Source: Branchiostoma floridae
Lineage: Eukaryota > Chordata > Leptocardii > Amphioxiformes > Branchiostomatidae
NCBI RefSeq assembly: GCF_000003815.2
Contig: NC_049984.1
Location: 22,361,196-22,425,195, forward strand
Length of the DNA stretch: 64,000 nucleotides
Reading direction: 5' to 3'
A program made the position numbers and the translations under genes. Below the pieces are notes generated by a model, which worked only from the letters and a program-made list of their open reading frames with translations, did no database searches and was not told the DNA's origin. Positions within the stretch are counted from its first letter, which is position 1. Each line of letters begins with the position of its first letter. Positions 21,207-32,095 of this stretch are shown one piece after another.

Positions 21207-21698
21207 AGGCCATAGCAAGTAAGTTTTATGGATGTCATCTTATGCGTAGTGCAAAAATAATGAGATAGCGTGAAAAAAAAAACAAGATGAGTAAAGAAAA
21301 CAAGATGGCTAAATTTTCAAAATAGGAACGCCAAACGTCAAAACGTGACATCACAACTAACAAGGCACTCATTCCTGCATTAAAGAAGTGAACTAGTGTA
21401 GTAAAAGTGATACTACAGCTAGTGTGGTACACTTGTATCACTTGCCAAGCTGGCAACTACATTCATGGCTTCCGTATTGGTGCCACTTTAGCTATCCAAC
21501 AGGTTTCACTTCTGCGAGTAGAGTCAAAACTACCTCCCTAGTGTCACTTCTACAAGTATGACTATTAGGCTACAACACACATGTTTACCTATTTTGGTCT
21601 ATCTGGCCATCCCCGAAGAGGAAATTCCTTGTCTCTGAAATCAGGTGAAAATCTATGAGCGCGCTGATGTCATCCATAAAATTTACTTGCAGTGGCCT
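21207..21698. mobile_element. MITE family D (AGGCCA...TGGCCT termini), copy 1
   Basis: Left AGGCCATAGCAAGTAAGTTT and right AAATTTACTTGCAGTGGCCT are inverted. The non-coding interior is shared with 24560-25018, with the left part at 43349-43690, and with a right-end fragment at 50638-50705. Confidence 0.8.
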
Positions 21699-22344
21699 AA
21701 CAGTTTATGAAGGAAAGGAAAACCAGTCGGTAGAATAGTAGCTCTCCACGAGAGTGAACCAACGATCTCTTTAGGGGAGGGAGTTGTTTTCCGGAGCTGC
21801 ACAGAAAGTGCCCAGTGCCTACCCTTAGCCTGTTTCTTTTAGATAATTTTTTTCCCTGGGCAAATTTCGATCACAAAGGTCTATATTTCTGCAAGAGTGA
21901 CTGAAGCATGTATATTTTTAAAATCTTGCCAAAAATTGTGACCTTTGGCATGCTTTGACCTATGAGTGACCTTCATATTCGAGACTGGCGCATGGACTGA
22001 TCCATTAGGGGAGGGGGTGCAATCCTGACATCATGACAATCATCTGGCTGTAGCTCGTTAAAATGCCGGAGTTGAACTCGGGCTTTTTGAACCAAAACAA
22101 ACCTAACAAATCCAGCTTTGCAGTGGGGTAAAGACTTGAGGTTTGAAATGTAGGTAAATGTGTTTTTAAGTGATTGTTTGACATGGCTTAACCATGTAGG
22201 GAATGGGCAATTCGATTTAGCAGCCCCTCCCCTTTGGACTCGTCGCCAAACCACGGATGTTGCTAAGTACCTTACCCCATACAAACTTGATTATCATATA
22301 TCAAAGAGAGAGCTAACAACCGCCTGCCGGTACAGTAACAGCCT

Positions 22345-22437
22345 GATCGTTTTCAGAAATACGTGGCGGACGTGGCCTCCCAAATAAACGTACGGACAAA
22401 TTGCACGTACGGCGGGTTGTGCCATTAGCTTATGTCA
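22345..22437. mobile_element. Right end of MITE family E
   Basis: TTTTCAGAAATACGTGGCGG and CGGCGGGTTGTGCCATTAGC match the right end of the fuller copy at 33150-33495. Confidence 0.6.
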
Positions 22438-22845
22438 GTATTGTGATCTACATAGAATAGAAGATGAGTAACATTTTGTAGTAGAATGTAGTTTATACAA
22501 CAACGAGAGAGCTGACCTTTATTGACTGATTGAACCCGTGTTTCCCTACTTTCTACACCTAAGTAATACAAAAAAATTATTTCTAATAGATTCAGATAAA
22601 CCTTTAATTTAAAAGAATAACTGTTCCTAAATCTTCAGTATAACAAAGAAGCAAGAAGAAGTCGACTTCACTTAGTAGAACAGGATTTTTGTGTCGGTAG
22701 ATATTGTGTATTTTTCATGTATCTGCCAATTGTTGTTTTGTTGCGATCTGTACTATCTGTACGATACCCAGTGGGTATGTATATGTACAATAAAGGTCTC
22801 CATTCATTTATTCATTCATTTATTCATTCATTCATTCATTCATTC
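22438..22845 (+). mobile_element. LINE (non-LTR retrotransposon) 3' end with ATTC tail, copy 1
   Basis: A degraded frame reads like the Cys/His-rich C-terminal end of a reverse-transcriptase ORF (CDL..IEDE..HF...C..Y). It is followed by TGTACAATAAAGGT and a short (ATTC)n tail. The copy has stop codons and is 5'-truncated. Confidence 0.65.
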
Positions 22846-22854
22846 AGCATAGAA

Positions 22855-23312
22855 TCTGCCAATTTTGTGATCTACAACAGGTAGAAGATGAACAGCATTT
22901 TATCTTACATTGTAAATTGTATCACAAGGAACGAATTGCGCTTGATGAACATATCAGAAAAGGTTTCCCATATTTTAAACATTTTAATGCATAGGATAAA
23001 TTGCTATTTTCGATGCGCCTAGATAAATCTTGTATATCACACATTATCTGTTCCTATATCTACACTTGTACAAAGAAGCGAGAAGATGTCGACCATCCCG
23101 TTAGCCACGTACCTTCAAGTAGTTAAATTGTATCTTGTTGTCTCTGCACATGTCTGTTATGCCTGTTATCAGTGACCTGTACATGTACCTAGCCAATCGA
23201 GGCATGAATGTACAATAAAGGTTTTCATTCATTCATTCATTCATTCATTCATTCATTCATTCATTCATTCATTCATTCATTCATTCATTCATTCATTCAT
23301 TCATTCATTCAT
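22855..23312 (+). mobile_element. LINE 3' end with long (ATTC)n tail, copy 2
   Basis: Encodes CQFCDLQQVEDEQHFILHC, the Cys-Cys-His-Cys end typical of many non-LTR element ORF2 proteins, before stops appear. ATGTACAATAAAGGTTTTC is followed by about 22 ATTC units (23226-23311). Same family and orientation as the copy directly upstream. Confidence 0.75.
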
Positions 23313-23601
23313 GATACAGAAGCTAAATTAAAAGCTGAACTCCATTCAAATATCATATTTGTAGACTTCTTTCGCATTAAATGAACGCTTTATCACGAAG
23401 GTGTATCATAACATTTAACATTATACAATCATTTCAAGAACAAAAAAATTAACGGTTACAATACGTTGAGAAACAACACATGTTGCTAAAAAATGCCTTG
23501 ATTTGTTACGCCTAAGAAAAGAAAGCGACTAATCTTTTCTTGATTCACATCACGCCAAATCTGATTTCTTGCTCTTTGTCCCCTTTCACATCGTTGCTAC
23601 T

Positions 23602-23968
23602 TAGGCCACACCAATTTAATTTCTTGGTTCGCGGATTCGCTCGCTCCTTTTTTTTGGAAAATAAAATAAAAATAAAAATTACCACTCAGCAAATTTTCTC
23701 CATTAATGAAACCATTCACCAACTTTCTGGTGTAGCAAATTGGCCTTTATATTATAAGCTCCTTAAAATGTGGGCACAGGTGCTGTTACTGTACAATAAT
23801 AGTGTTTTTTTTACTTTTTTCAAGCTGAAAACTTTTTTCTTTGTGTTTTGGATTAGCCTATACCTTTACCCCAACCATTTTACAATTTTTATTTTTATTT
23901 CGCCCTCTCGCTCCATATTTTTTATGAAAAAATCCGTGAACCAAGAAATTAAATTGATGTGGCCTTAG
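23602..23968. mobile_element. MITE with TTAGGCCACACCAATTT termini
   Basis: The left end TTAGGCCACACCAATTTAAT is the inverted complement of the right end (AATTGATGTGGCCTTA). Inner arms GGTTCGCGGATT / AATCCGTGAACC also match. The 142-codon open frame through it is a by-product. Confidence 0.85.
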
Positions 23969-24212
23969 AGACGTGTAAAAACAACCGTCGTTACAAGGTT
24001 TTCCCGAACATTTAGATGAACCACCACCTAAATTTGCTACTTAAAAAACAGCTCCCTGTCCACGAGAGATTGTGTTCATTTTTCGCAATGAATGCAGTGG
24101 AAAATTAAACATCATTTTAACAGTCAGTCTACCCACTATGAAACCGAAAGAAGCACATCATTTCAACCAGTTGCCACAATCTCACCAAGCTTTTACCACC
24201 TAAGAGATCATA

Positions 24213-24415
24213 AAAATACTATATTTCTACTAAAAGCACAAAATCCCACCATCATACAGACCGTGGGACAGTTCATTAACCACCACCTTCAAAGAAGAAG
24301 TCAAACCCGACAATAGTATTCATTGTATCATATAGTTGATTAGACACTAGTTTTATGTATCATCTACGTCTCTTAGTCCTTGATTTTACAAATAAACACA
24401 ATATATTTCATATAA
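24213..24415 (+). mobile_element. Dispersed repeat, probable retroelement 3' end, copy 1
   Basis: About 145 bp is nearly identical to 36451-36597, including CACCATCATACAGACCGTGG and CAACCCGACAATAGTATTC-like segments. Both copies end in AT-rich sequence with TTTTACAAATAAAC / TTTTGCAAATAAAC, a possible polyadenylation region. The family is not identified. Confidence 0.5.
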
Positions 24416-24559
24416 AATCTGATTATAAAATCTACCTTGCGGGAGCTTTGCTGACACCAGTGCATCTTGTTCGGCTACGGTAGACGAAGTTTGGCGGGAG
24501 CCGTCGAGAAATACCACCCAACCTCAACAACAAGTCACAACGTCTAGTGCCTTTTACTA

Positions 24560-25018
24560 AGGCCAAAGCAAGTAAATTTTATGGAGTGCAAAAATAATGA
24601 GACAGCGCGAAACCAAAACAAGATGGCTAAATTTTCAAAATAGACACCATAAACGTCGTAACATGATTTGAAGCGACAATTCGTGGCATCACAAATAACA
24701 AGGCATTTATACCTGTATCAAAGAAGTGAACAAGAGTAATAAAAGTGATACTGGTGGGGTACACTGGTGTCACTTGCCAATTTTGTTACTACACTCATGG
24801 CTTCCATATTGTCGTCACTTTTACGACTATCCAACAAGTTTCACTTCTGCAACTATAGTCATGGCTACCTCCCTAGTGTCACTTCTACAAGTATGATTAT
24901 AAGGCATTATAAGTGTATCTGACCATCCCCGAAGAGGAACAAATTCTTTTTTTTCTGAAATCAGGCGAATATTAATGAGCGCGCTGATGTCACCCATAAA
25001 ATTGACTTACTGTGGCCT
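24560..25018. mobile_element. MITE family D, copy 2
   Basis: Left AGGCCAAAGCAAGTAAATTT and right ATTGACTTACTGTGGCCT termini, with an interior collinear with 21207-21698. Confidence 0.8.
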
Positions 25019-27156
25019 AAAAGCTTATAAATATTCTCCGAGCTGTGTGATAAATTGAGCATGCGCACTGGTGAAATTAATAAGCCTTGCATGCTTTTAC
25101 ATAATGCCAGGGATTTTTCCAACATATGTTATGACAACGTTTGACGTCAAAGAAATTAATGTTGAGTAGAACAGTTTCTACATCGGTTGATAAACACAAT
25201 CTTACAAAGTTTTAGATGTCTATGCAAATTCCATCCATCAACCGAATTTCAATTCTACCACAGCCCTTTCAATGGCAAAGAGCCTTCTATCCAAGAATCT
25301 TACCAATCACGTCAACAAAGGTACCTGTACAATTTGCAGGTGCGGATTAGACCATTGTCCGGAGCTAGTAGCAACCTACGTCGACTATGTAGATAGAACT
25401 CATACTTAAGAATCCTTTTTTTTAATTTTCAAACACAGACAATGGTGGCACTGCACTCATGTAACTAACTTATCTAATAGTATCACATACAAAGAGCAAT
25501 AAATTTCTTTAACTTGATAATAGTGATGCGTTGCCGTTGTTTCCAATCTAGAAGAAAAACTTATTGGCGGTTGTTCAGACGACAAAATCGTTACGGTGTA
25601 ACAAATATCCAGAATCACGTACTCGTTTCTTTGTGTTGTCAATCTATACATTTACCAATACGCCGCAAAAATTCATATTACCTTGAAGGCTTCATTCAGT
25701 TTTGTGTGACTCAGAACATGCGTTAATCAATTACAGGCAGGAACTCGAATCTTTCAGCATTTACAGCGCTCTTTTCACTCAGCCAAGGACATGGAATGCA
25801 CTGTCGTGATGGAGGTAGGAACTCTCCATTTTACCACTTCAATGTCAAGGGTAGACTATGTCCGTTGATTTCTTTTCTGTATTCGGAAAATTCTAGATCT
25901 ACAGACAAACATGACATTTAACTCATCTGAAGCATGGCGGGGAAGAAGACCCTGTCACTTGGGTTTGGTACTTGTATCGTTTACGGTTAAAAGCAATTTT
26001 GTTTAGACTTCTACGCTGGGCTCTTGTTGCTTCGATGAAGATGGGGGTATTGTTCCTATACTGTTTCCACTCTGGAGGTTATGTGGAGTATAACTCAAGA
26101 ACCGCTGAAAAGTTTGCAATGGTTTTCGGGTTGTTTTGTGGTTGTTTGTGTGTGCGGCGAATATCACTCAATAAAGAAATAATGGATTGTCATGATGTTT
26201 GGCATGTAGGTAGGCTAGACAAAGATGTACGAAGTAAAATATGACTTTTGTGCAGTAGGAAAAAATTTGATTGAATATTCCATCATAGTAGTTGTTTTGA
26301 TGTATTTCCTGTCCTGGGCATGATATAGTGTTCACATGTGGGTGGAAGGTAGCTTGTGACATCAGGACAAGGTTTGACAACATTGAGTCCCCTAACATTG
26401 GATTTTAGAACTGCAGGGGCATTTCTGTCGATACATTCCAATGAGGATAACTGAAGAAAGGAACAACAGATTGCCGTCATTTTGGGCATGTTGGTAGCTT
26501 AGGCAAAGATGTACACAATGATATACCTTTATGCTAATAAGTATTTTTGGCATAATTATTGAGGATATTGTGTGATTCCATTGTAACCCCCTTGGTAACA
26601 AATGGTTTAGTCTAAACTTAATGAGACGGGATGTATACAGGGTGAATGACCGGTAACGTTATAGGCGGCCTTCCTGAGAGATTACTATAGTTCATTAGAA
26701 TGGTCTCAAGTTTGTACGTATTATAAATTCTAGCAATCAATTTGACAGCTTAATCCATTCAGACATTTAGCACCTTCTTCAGAGGAAATATAAGGAGTTT
26801 GCATTTACATCAGGACGCAGATAGTGTTACTGTTATGCGTAATGTGGTCTGTCGGGTTTGTCTTACGTTTTTCAACAGACATACTGCAATGTTCAACCAA
26901 AACAAACAAAAAATTACATGTAGGTTCAAGATTCACTTTTACTTCTTAGCAGTAAAAGTACTGCTCATACTTTCTTACACAATAAGTGATCGAATACGAA
27001 CAGAATCATTGAATTCTTGGGCGTTTATTTTTGTGATAGAAGGTCCATCATGGACCCACTGAATGAAACACGATACAATCTACGTATGTCTTCTTTGCCG
27101 TGCTGAAAACTACTTTGAGACCCCAGGACCAATGTTGGTAGCGTACTACATGTCAA
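25019..27156. other. Intergenic, no gene seen
   Basis: Stops in all frames. The parts around 26130-26290 and 26320-26600 echo the dispersed CTTCGCC-type repeat (GATGTTTGGCATGTAGGTAG-like text). No splice-consistent coding exon is found. Confidence 0.4.
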
Positions 27157-27562
27157 AGAATACTCTCCAAGCAGAGTTCGGTGAGCAAAATCGTGATCAT
27201 TTCCTTATATGCCGTATTTTTCGACCTCCCCGCCAACCTCTGCTGGATAACGGAGGCTCATATACTATTAACAGCGAATCGCTATCCTATCAAACTCCAC
27301 TCCAATGTATAGCGACCATGAAGGCCAAAATCCCAATTTCCTGGTTGACATAGTCCGGCGATTTCCCGTTACTTGTCAACTTCGTTCAGCTCATTTTGAA
27401 TGTCTAACGGACGACAGTAGCAGAGGAAAGCGCTTTTTAAAGATATCTGGGGTTTTGAAGTCCGCAAAGACCAGCTAATGGTTGGGGAGGCTGGTCGAAA
27501 AATACCGTGGCATATACGGAAAAAGTCACGATTTTCCCCACTAACCTCTGCTCGGAGAGTAT
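27157..27562. mobile_element. Foldback MITE, ~400 bp
   Basis: The left end (AATACTCTCCAAGCAGAG and the following ~70 bp) is the inverted complement of the right end (CTCTGCTCGGAGAGTATC and preceding). Both arms include GCCGTATTTTTCGACC-like sequence. Non-coding. Confidence 0.75.
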
Positions 27563-27699
27563 CAAAAAGCGCTTTTTTTGTTATTGGGTGGGCCGACACT
27601 CTCTCTTGGCAGCCAGGGGCTGAATTGCGAGGAGCTTACAATAGGCGGGGCTAAGTCGCAAGGGTCTGGAGCGAGCTGCCTTTCGGCGCCACTCAGGTG

Positions 27700-27897
27700 A
27701 CCTCAATACGACAGTAATTGCCCCAGGTGCGGCCAAGGGACTGTAGGACTGAACCACTCACACCGCACCATCGCACGTGTGGCGGGTTTTTTTAATGTGC
27801 CTGGGGTATGGCTCTCCCCAGACACGGGGCCTCCGCATTTTAGGTCCTGTCCGAGGGACGGCCCTAGCCGAAGCTTAGTACTCATTTTTGGATGGAA
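27700..27897 (-). mobile_element. SINE/repeat tail shared with 63598-63745
   Basis: Minus-strand sequence GCTTCGGCTAGGGCCGTCCC, GGCCCCGTGTCTGGGGAGAG and CACGTGCGATGGTGCG is collinear with the repeat near the right edge of the window. The GCTTCGG junction also links it to the SINE tail at 15670-15860. Confidence 0.55.
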
Positions 27898-28147
27898 TGT
27901 AATGGTAGAAAATTTTGAATGTGAGTCAGTCGATATACATTTAAACCACTGCACAGAGACTTTTACATAGAGTAATTAGCTTTGACTGGTTTACGTCAAT
28001 CTATTGTGTGATACAATACCGATACTATTTGTAACAATTTAAATTGGAAGTTCGAAAAGGGTACTTTCAAAGTGGTTTGGACAAAACTAGGATGGCTTTA
28101 TATTGGGATTGTAGAGAATATAAATACTTTTTACTTTTAACATCGAC

Positions 28148-28366
28148 TATCATAATTCCACCAGGTGCCATAATACCGCCACGTGAAAATAACGTTAGTA
28201 TAGAGGTCTTCCCAAGATTGTCTTGAATACCGAATGTTGAATATCGTAAATGTAATACAATTGAGATATTTAGGTGTTAAAGACAATCTTGAGAAGGCCT
28301 ATATAACAACGTCTTTTGAGGTGGCGGTATAATGGCACCTGGTGGAATTGTGCGAATGTATGTTAC
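28148..28366. mobile_element. Foldback MITE, ~220 bp
   Basis: CCACCAGGTGCCATAATACC in the left arm faces GGTATAATGGCACCTGGTGG in the right. Inner AAGATTGTCTT / AAGACAATCTT arms flank a short centre near 28240-28270. Confidence 0.85.
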
Positions 28367-29813
28367 GTCTTTGTTTTGTCATGAAGTCCAGGAAGATTAG
28401 TGGCGTGCCCTAGGGCACTTCACTAATGGATTTTCAAATAAAGTCTTAAGTCTCAAAGTTTCTTGACAACAAACAAAACAGACTCTAAAGAAAAGAATAC
28501 AATGTCATGTAAAATACTTCTGGTACATTTAAGCTAATCTGCATTCAGACATAAGGTCCCATTGATGAGTTTCTTCTTCCCATAGACTTCTATGTTATAA
28601 TTCGTGGTTTACATGGGTGCGTTCATAATGAAGCTACGTAAGATTTTAGCAGATTTTTCATTCTATGTTGAGCACATTTACCCTATATCATGGGAAAAAA
28701 TTGCCAACGTCAACTATACATAGGTTCTTTTTTATAGCAATTACAAACTACGATTAGTCAATCCCCCCCCAAAAAGCACTTTTTCGCTAATAGGCTACAA
28801 CCGCACCACTCACTGACTGTGTACCTCCGACCTAGAGCGCGGCTGCAAAACTTTACCTGCTGATTTCTTCAGTTACAAACAATCTAACCTTTGAGATCAG
28901 TTCCGCTGGCTAAAAGGGAATTCCTCACCGCTAAAAACACGCGTCCATGCAGCCGTTTATTTTTTGGCTAGGATCTATTTTAGTAATACATCAATGAGAC
29001 CATAAGAGCGGCGGAGGTCAGAGACAAGTGGAGGAGAATAGTGGATGGAGCCATGGTGCCCCAACGGCCCATACAGAGGTCAAGGGGTAGGTGAGGTGAG
29101 GTGAAGCATTCAGACGACAAACACCACTCTAAAGTACTGTAGTAACTTTATACTGTATGTGATCAGACTACAAGTCGTTCAGCAAATGCAATGCAGTACC
29201 TTGTAGCCAATTAACTGGGTGTGGGGTAATTTTTTGTCTTCTCTAAAAATGCAAAACAACAGATGCAACAATATAACTAGAAAGGCCGGTATTTACTTAT
29301 GAGCAAATTCAGCAATTTTCACTCCACCCTTATCCTTATGCAAAAATGGATTGTTCCAAAATTGAATTTGAAAAAAAAATCCAATGCGGGGATGGACACT
29401 TCATAACGTATACATTTTGAGTCTTGACCCGAAACTACGGTTTTTTTGTTTGTTTGTTTAAACCTTTATTTTATTAATGAGAAGTATGTTACAAACGTTC
29501 ATTTACAGTTTATCGAAACTTACGTCTTATGATACACGGAGATGTATCGCAAACGTCATCATATATTCAGTCCATATGGTTACTACAAAGAGAATCAAAA
29601 TGGCGAATATGACGCCATCTCCATTTTAAAGATTTCAGAAAAAAATCTGAATGCTAGTTTAACGGCAAATATCGTTCTATATCAAGAGGTATCAACTAAA
29701 ATTGGCTGACTAACAGGGCTCGTTTCGAGTTCAACATAACGGTATATCGATGAATATCACGGCCAAATGCCAGTATCATAGCGACCTACGGAATGGGCGT
29801 TCATTTCATGATA
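28367..29813. other. Intergenic, no gene seen
   Basis: AT-rich, with short homopolymers (C8 at 28765, GTTT repeats near 29445). No coding or repeat structure that I can support. Confidence 0.4.
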
Positions 29814-30000
29814 CAGTGGAAGCCAGTTAATTGCACAACGGATTAACGCACACTTCTGTTAACTGCATGGAATCCCAAACCGGTGCGGTCCAGCTAGATA
29901 ACTTCGCATTATTGCACCAGCCGGATAATTGCACCAAATTCACTGGCAAAGAGCCGGCCGTGCAATTAAGCGGCGAATTGCACGACCAAATGCCATTCTT
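29814..30000 (+). mobile_element. Tigger/pogo-like DNA transposon left end (fragment)
   Basis: CAGTGGAAGCCAGTTAATTG followed by GCACAACGGATTAACGCAC resembles the CAGTGGAACC...TTAACG terminal structure of pogo/Tigger elements. No right end or transposase frame is found nearby. Short GATGAATCCCACRGYTGTG direct repeats follow at 30040-30130. Confidence 0.4.
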
Positions 30001-30478
30001 AGTGACGGAACGGGCATTGCATGGGTTCATCAGTATGTCGATGAATCCCACAGTTGTGAAGTTCATCACAATATTGATGAATCCCACGGCTGTGGAGTTC
30101 TTCATTTATAGTGATGAATATCACAGCTGTGGACTTCATCAATCCATGGTCTTCGGATATACCTGAAAATCTGGCATATTTTGAGCGATTTCATTTAGTT
30201 TAAACTTGGCCATGGGTTTCTACAGAAGTACATGAATGTACTCCGTACATAAACCTATAATTGCATTACATGAGCTTCATGCAAAAACAGATTTCTCTTA
30301 TCAACATAACCAAACCAACTGTTCACTTGTCTAGCACATACGAGTAAAGGTGTGAAAAAAAGCCCGCCAAACTAACCCACTGTTCCATTATGGCCAAATC
30401 AGTATACAGATAACATGTATGCCTACTCTCCAAGCGTGGGTTGATGAATTGGGAAGACTGTTATATTCTTATCATAAT

Positions 30479-30860
30479 TACCTTCGCCAGAATGGCTAAG
30501 GTTATGTTATGCATATGGGCTTGTGCGTCTGTCTGTCTGTGTGTTTACAGCATAAGTCGAGAACCCTTGGATGGATCCTAATGATATTTGGTAGGTGGGT
30601 AGGGGTCACAAAAACGATGGCCAAGGTCGATAATGGACCCCCTAGCCGCTTGCTAAGGTACTGCAGCGAGACATTTTTGATATTACGTTTTCTGGACATG
30701 CTGTGGTCGTGATTTTTTAGTTGCAGATAGCAGGGAGTAAGTGCTGTGACTTTGTGCCTTTTTTTGAAACTGCAGGAGCCGGTTTCCATCAAACTTTGGA
30801 CGAGAATAACTCTAGAACATGTTGAGAGATCGTCATGATTTGCCATATAGCCTAAGTGAT
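30479..30860. repeat. Dispersed CTTCGCCAGAATGG repeat, copy 1
   Basis: ACCTTCGCCAGAATGGCTAA is followed by TCTGTCTG, AAGTCGAGAACCCTTGGATG, ATGATATTTGGTAGGTGGGT and GGTACTGCAGCGAGA. The same order of blocks recurs at 42862-43060, 45060-45780 and, in part, 53080-53300. No ORF. Probably a non-autonomous mobile element. Confidence 0.6.
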
Positions 30861-31754
30861 GACTAGCCTAATAGAATACTAATTATGCAAATCAACAGCT
30901 TATTTGCATGATTAATGAGGCAAGTTTATAAATCCACTGCATTCCATTATAGGACTTTCAGGCTTGTCACATATGTAGCTGAGAAAGAGAGAAATGTCGA
31001 TAGATATCAATTATACAACGTCACAACCAGTGGACTAGCCCCATGCTGTAGTGCCGTGTGGCCCAAGGGCTACAGAAATGGTGATGGGCGCTACCCATAA
31101 GCATCTGTTACAGATGTACGGGCAACTTTAACCAACTTGACTTACATGTATGAAGACTAGAAGGAAATACAAAATGACTGCAGTTCTATCATTCTCCCTT
31201 TTTATTTGTGTTTCTATTTTATCAGTGTACAAAGAAGTACAATTCGTCGCTTTACTTCTGCATGCAATCCTTGAAACATGTGACAGACTTATTATCAAAC
31301 ATTCAGTATATGGTGGCTGAGAATATACACCTATTCATAAGATGAAAAAAAATATTGATAAAAGATACTGCTGATAATCACTATTAAAGTTCAAAAGCTT
31401 AGAGCAACACGAACACGCACACGCCCTACTTGTACTGACAGGTATTAAAACTCTCAATTAACCAGCGTAGTGTTAGATGTATTGGATTTTTTACGTGCAG
31501 AGAAATGACGCCTAAAGCTCCCACATATATGTACAGGGCCTTACGTTACCATTTGAAATGACATAAAGTAAAGTTATAAAAGTTATAAAGTAAAATTATA
31601 CATGGATATAGGGGAATTTGTTTCTTATTTTACACAACCAGCAGGTACATACATTGCTTACGTTTTGATGCCTCTTAGTCACGTTTGGTCATTGTTTTCT
31701 CACCGCAAAAGCGCCACCTACATCGGCTATATATAGCGGTGAGAAGCAGAACTC

Positions 31755-31850
31755 CAGTAAGAAGCTCTGGCGAAGGTGTCTGAGAGACATCGAAACGTAA
31801 GCAATGTAAGTACCTGCTGGTTGTGTAAAAACAATTTTCCTATATCCTAT
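31755..31850 (+). ncRNA. Hammerhead-like motif, copy 2
   Basis: CTGGCGA (31767-31773), a GGTGTC / GACATC hairpin and GAAAC (31792-31796) followed by GTAAGC. GCT/AGC could form stem I beside the core and ACGT a dimeric stem III. The core base change (CTGGCGA rather than CTGANGA) probably weakens or abolishes activity. Confidence 0.35.
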
Positions 31851-31891
31851 ATTCTACCAACCTGATGAAACTATTTTCAGAAGTATGTCAT

Positions 31892-32086
31892 TACTGTAAA
31901 TGCATTTAAGTTCGCGGGGATTTAATTTCGCGGTACCGGGAAAAGGGGCTTTTCGCGGTAACACCAGAGACTGCAGTCTAATACCATGATAGAAAAATGG
32001 TAGCGATGGTTTTAAGTTCGCGGTGAAGAGGTCACCGCGAAAACCGCGAACATTAATCTACCGCGAACATTTCTGTATTCACAGTA
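31892..32086. mobile_element. MITE family B, copy 2, beside the NHL gene stop codon
   Basis: Left TACTGTAAATGCATTTAAGT, right TGTATTCACAGTA, with opposed CGCGG/CCGCG interior. The right end lies 10 bp from the NHL gene stop (32096-32098), so the element is probably transcribed as part of the 3' UTR. Confidence 0.8.
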
Positions 32087-32095
32087 TACATCTGT

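Noticed and set aside
23540-23968. 142-codon plus-strand open frame
   Set aside because: It runs through a palindromic MITE (23602-23968); the residues are encoded by the terminal inverted repeats.
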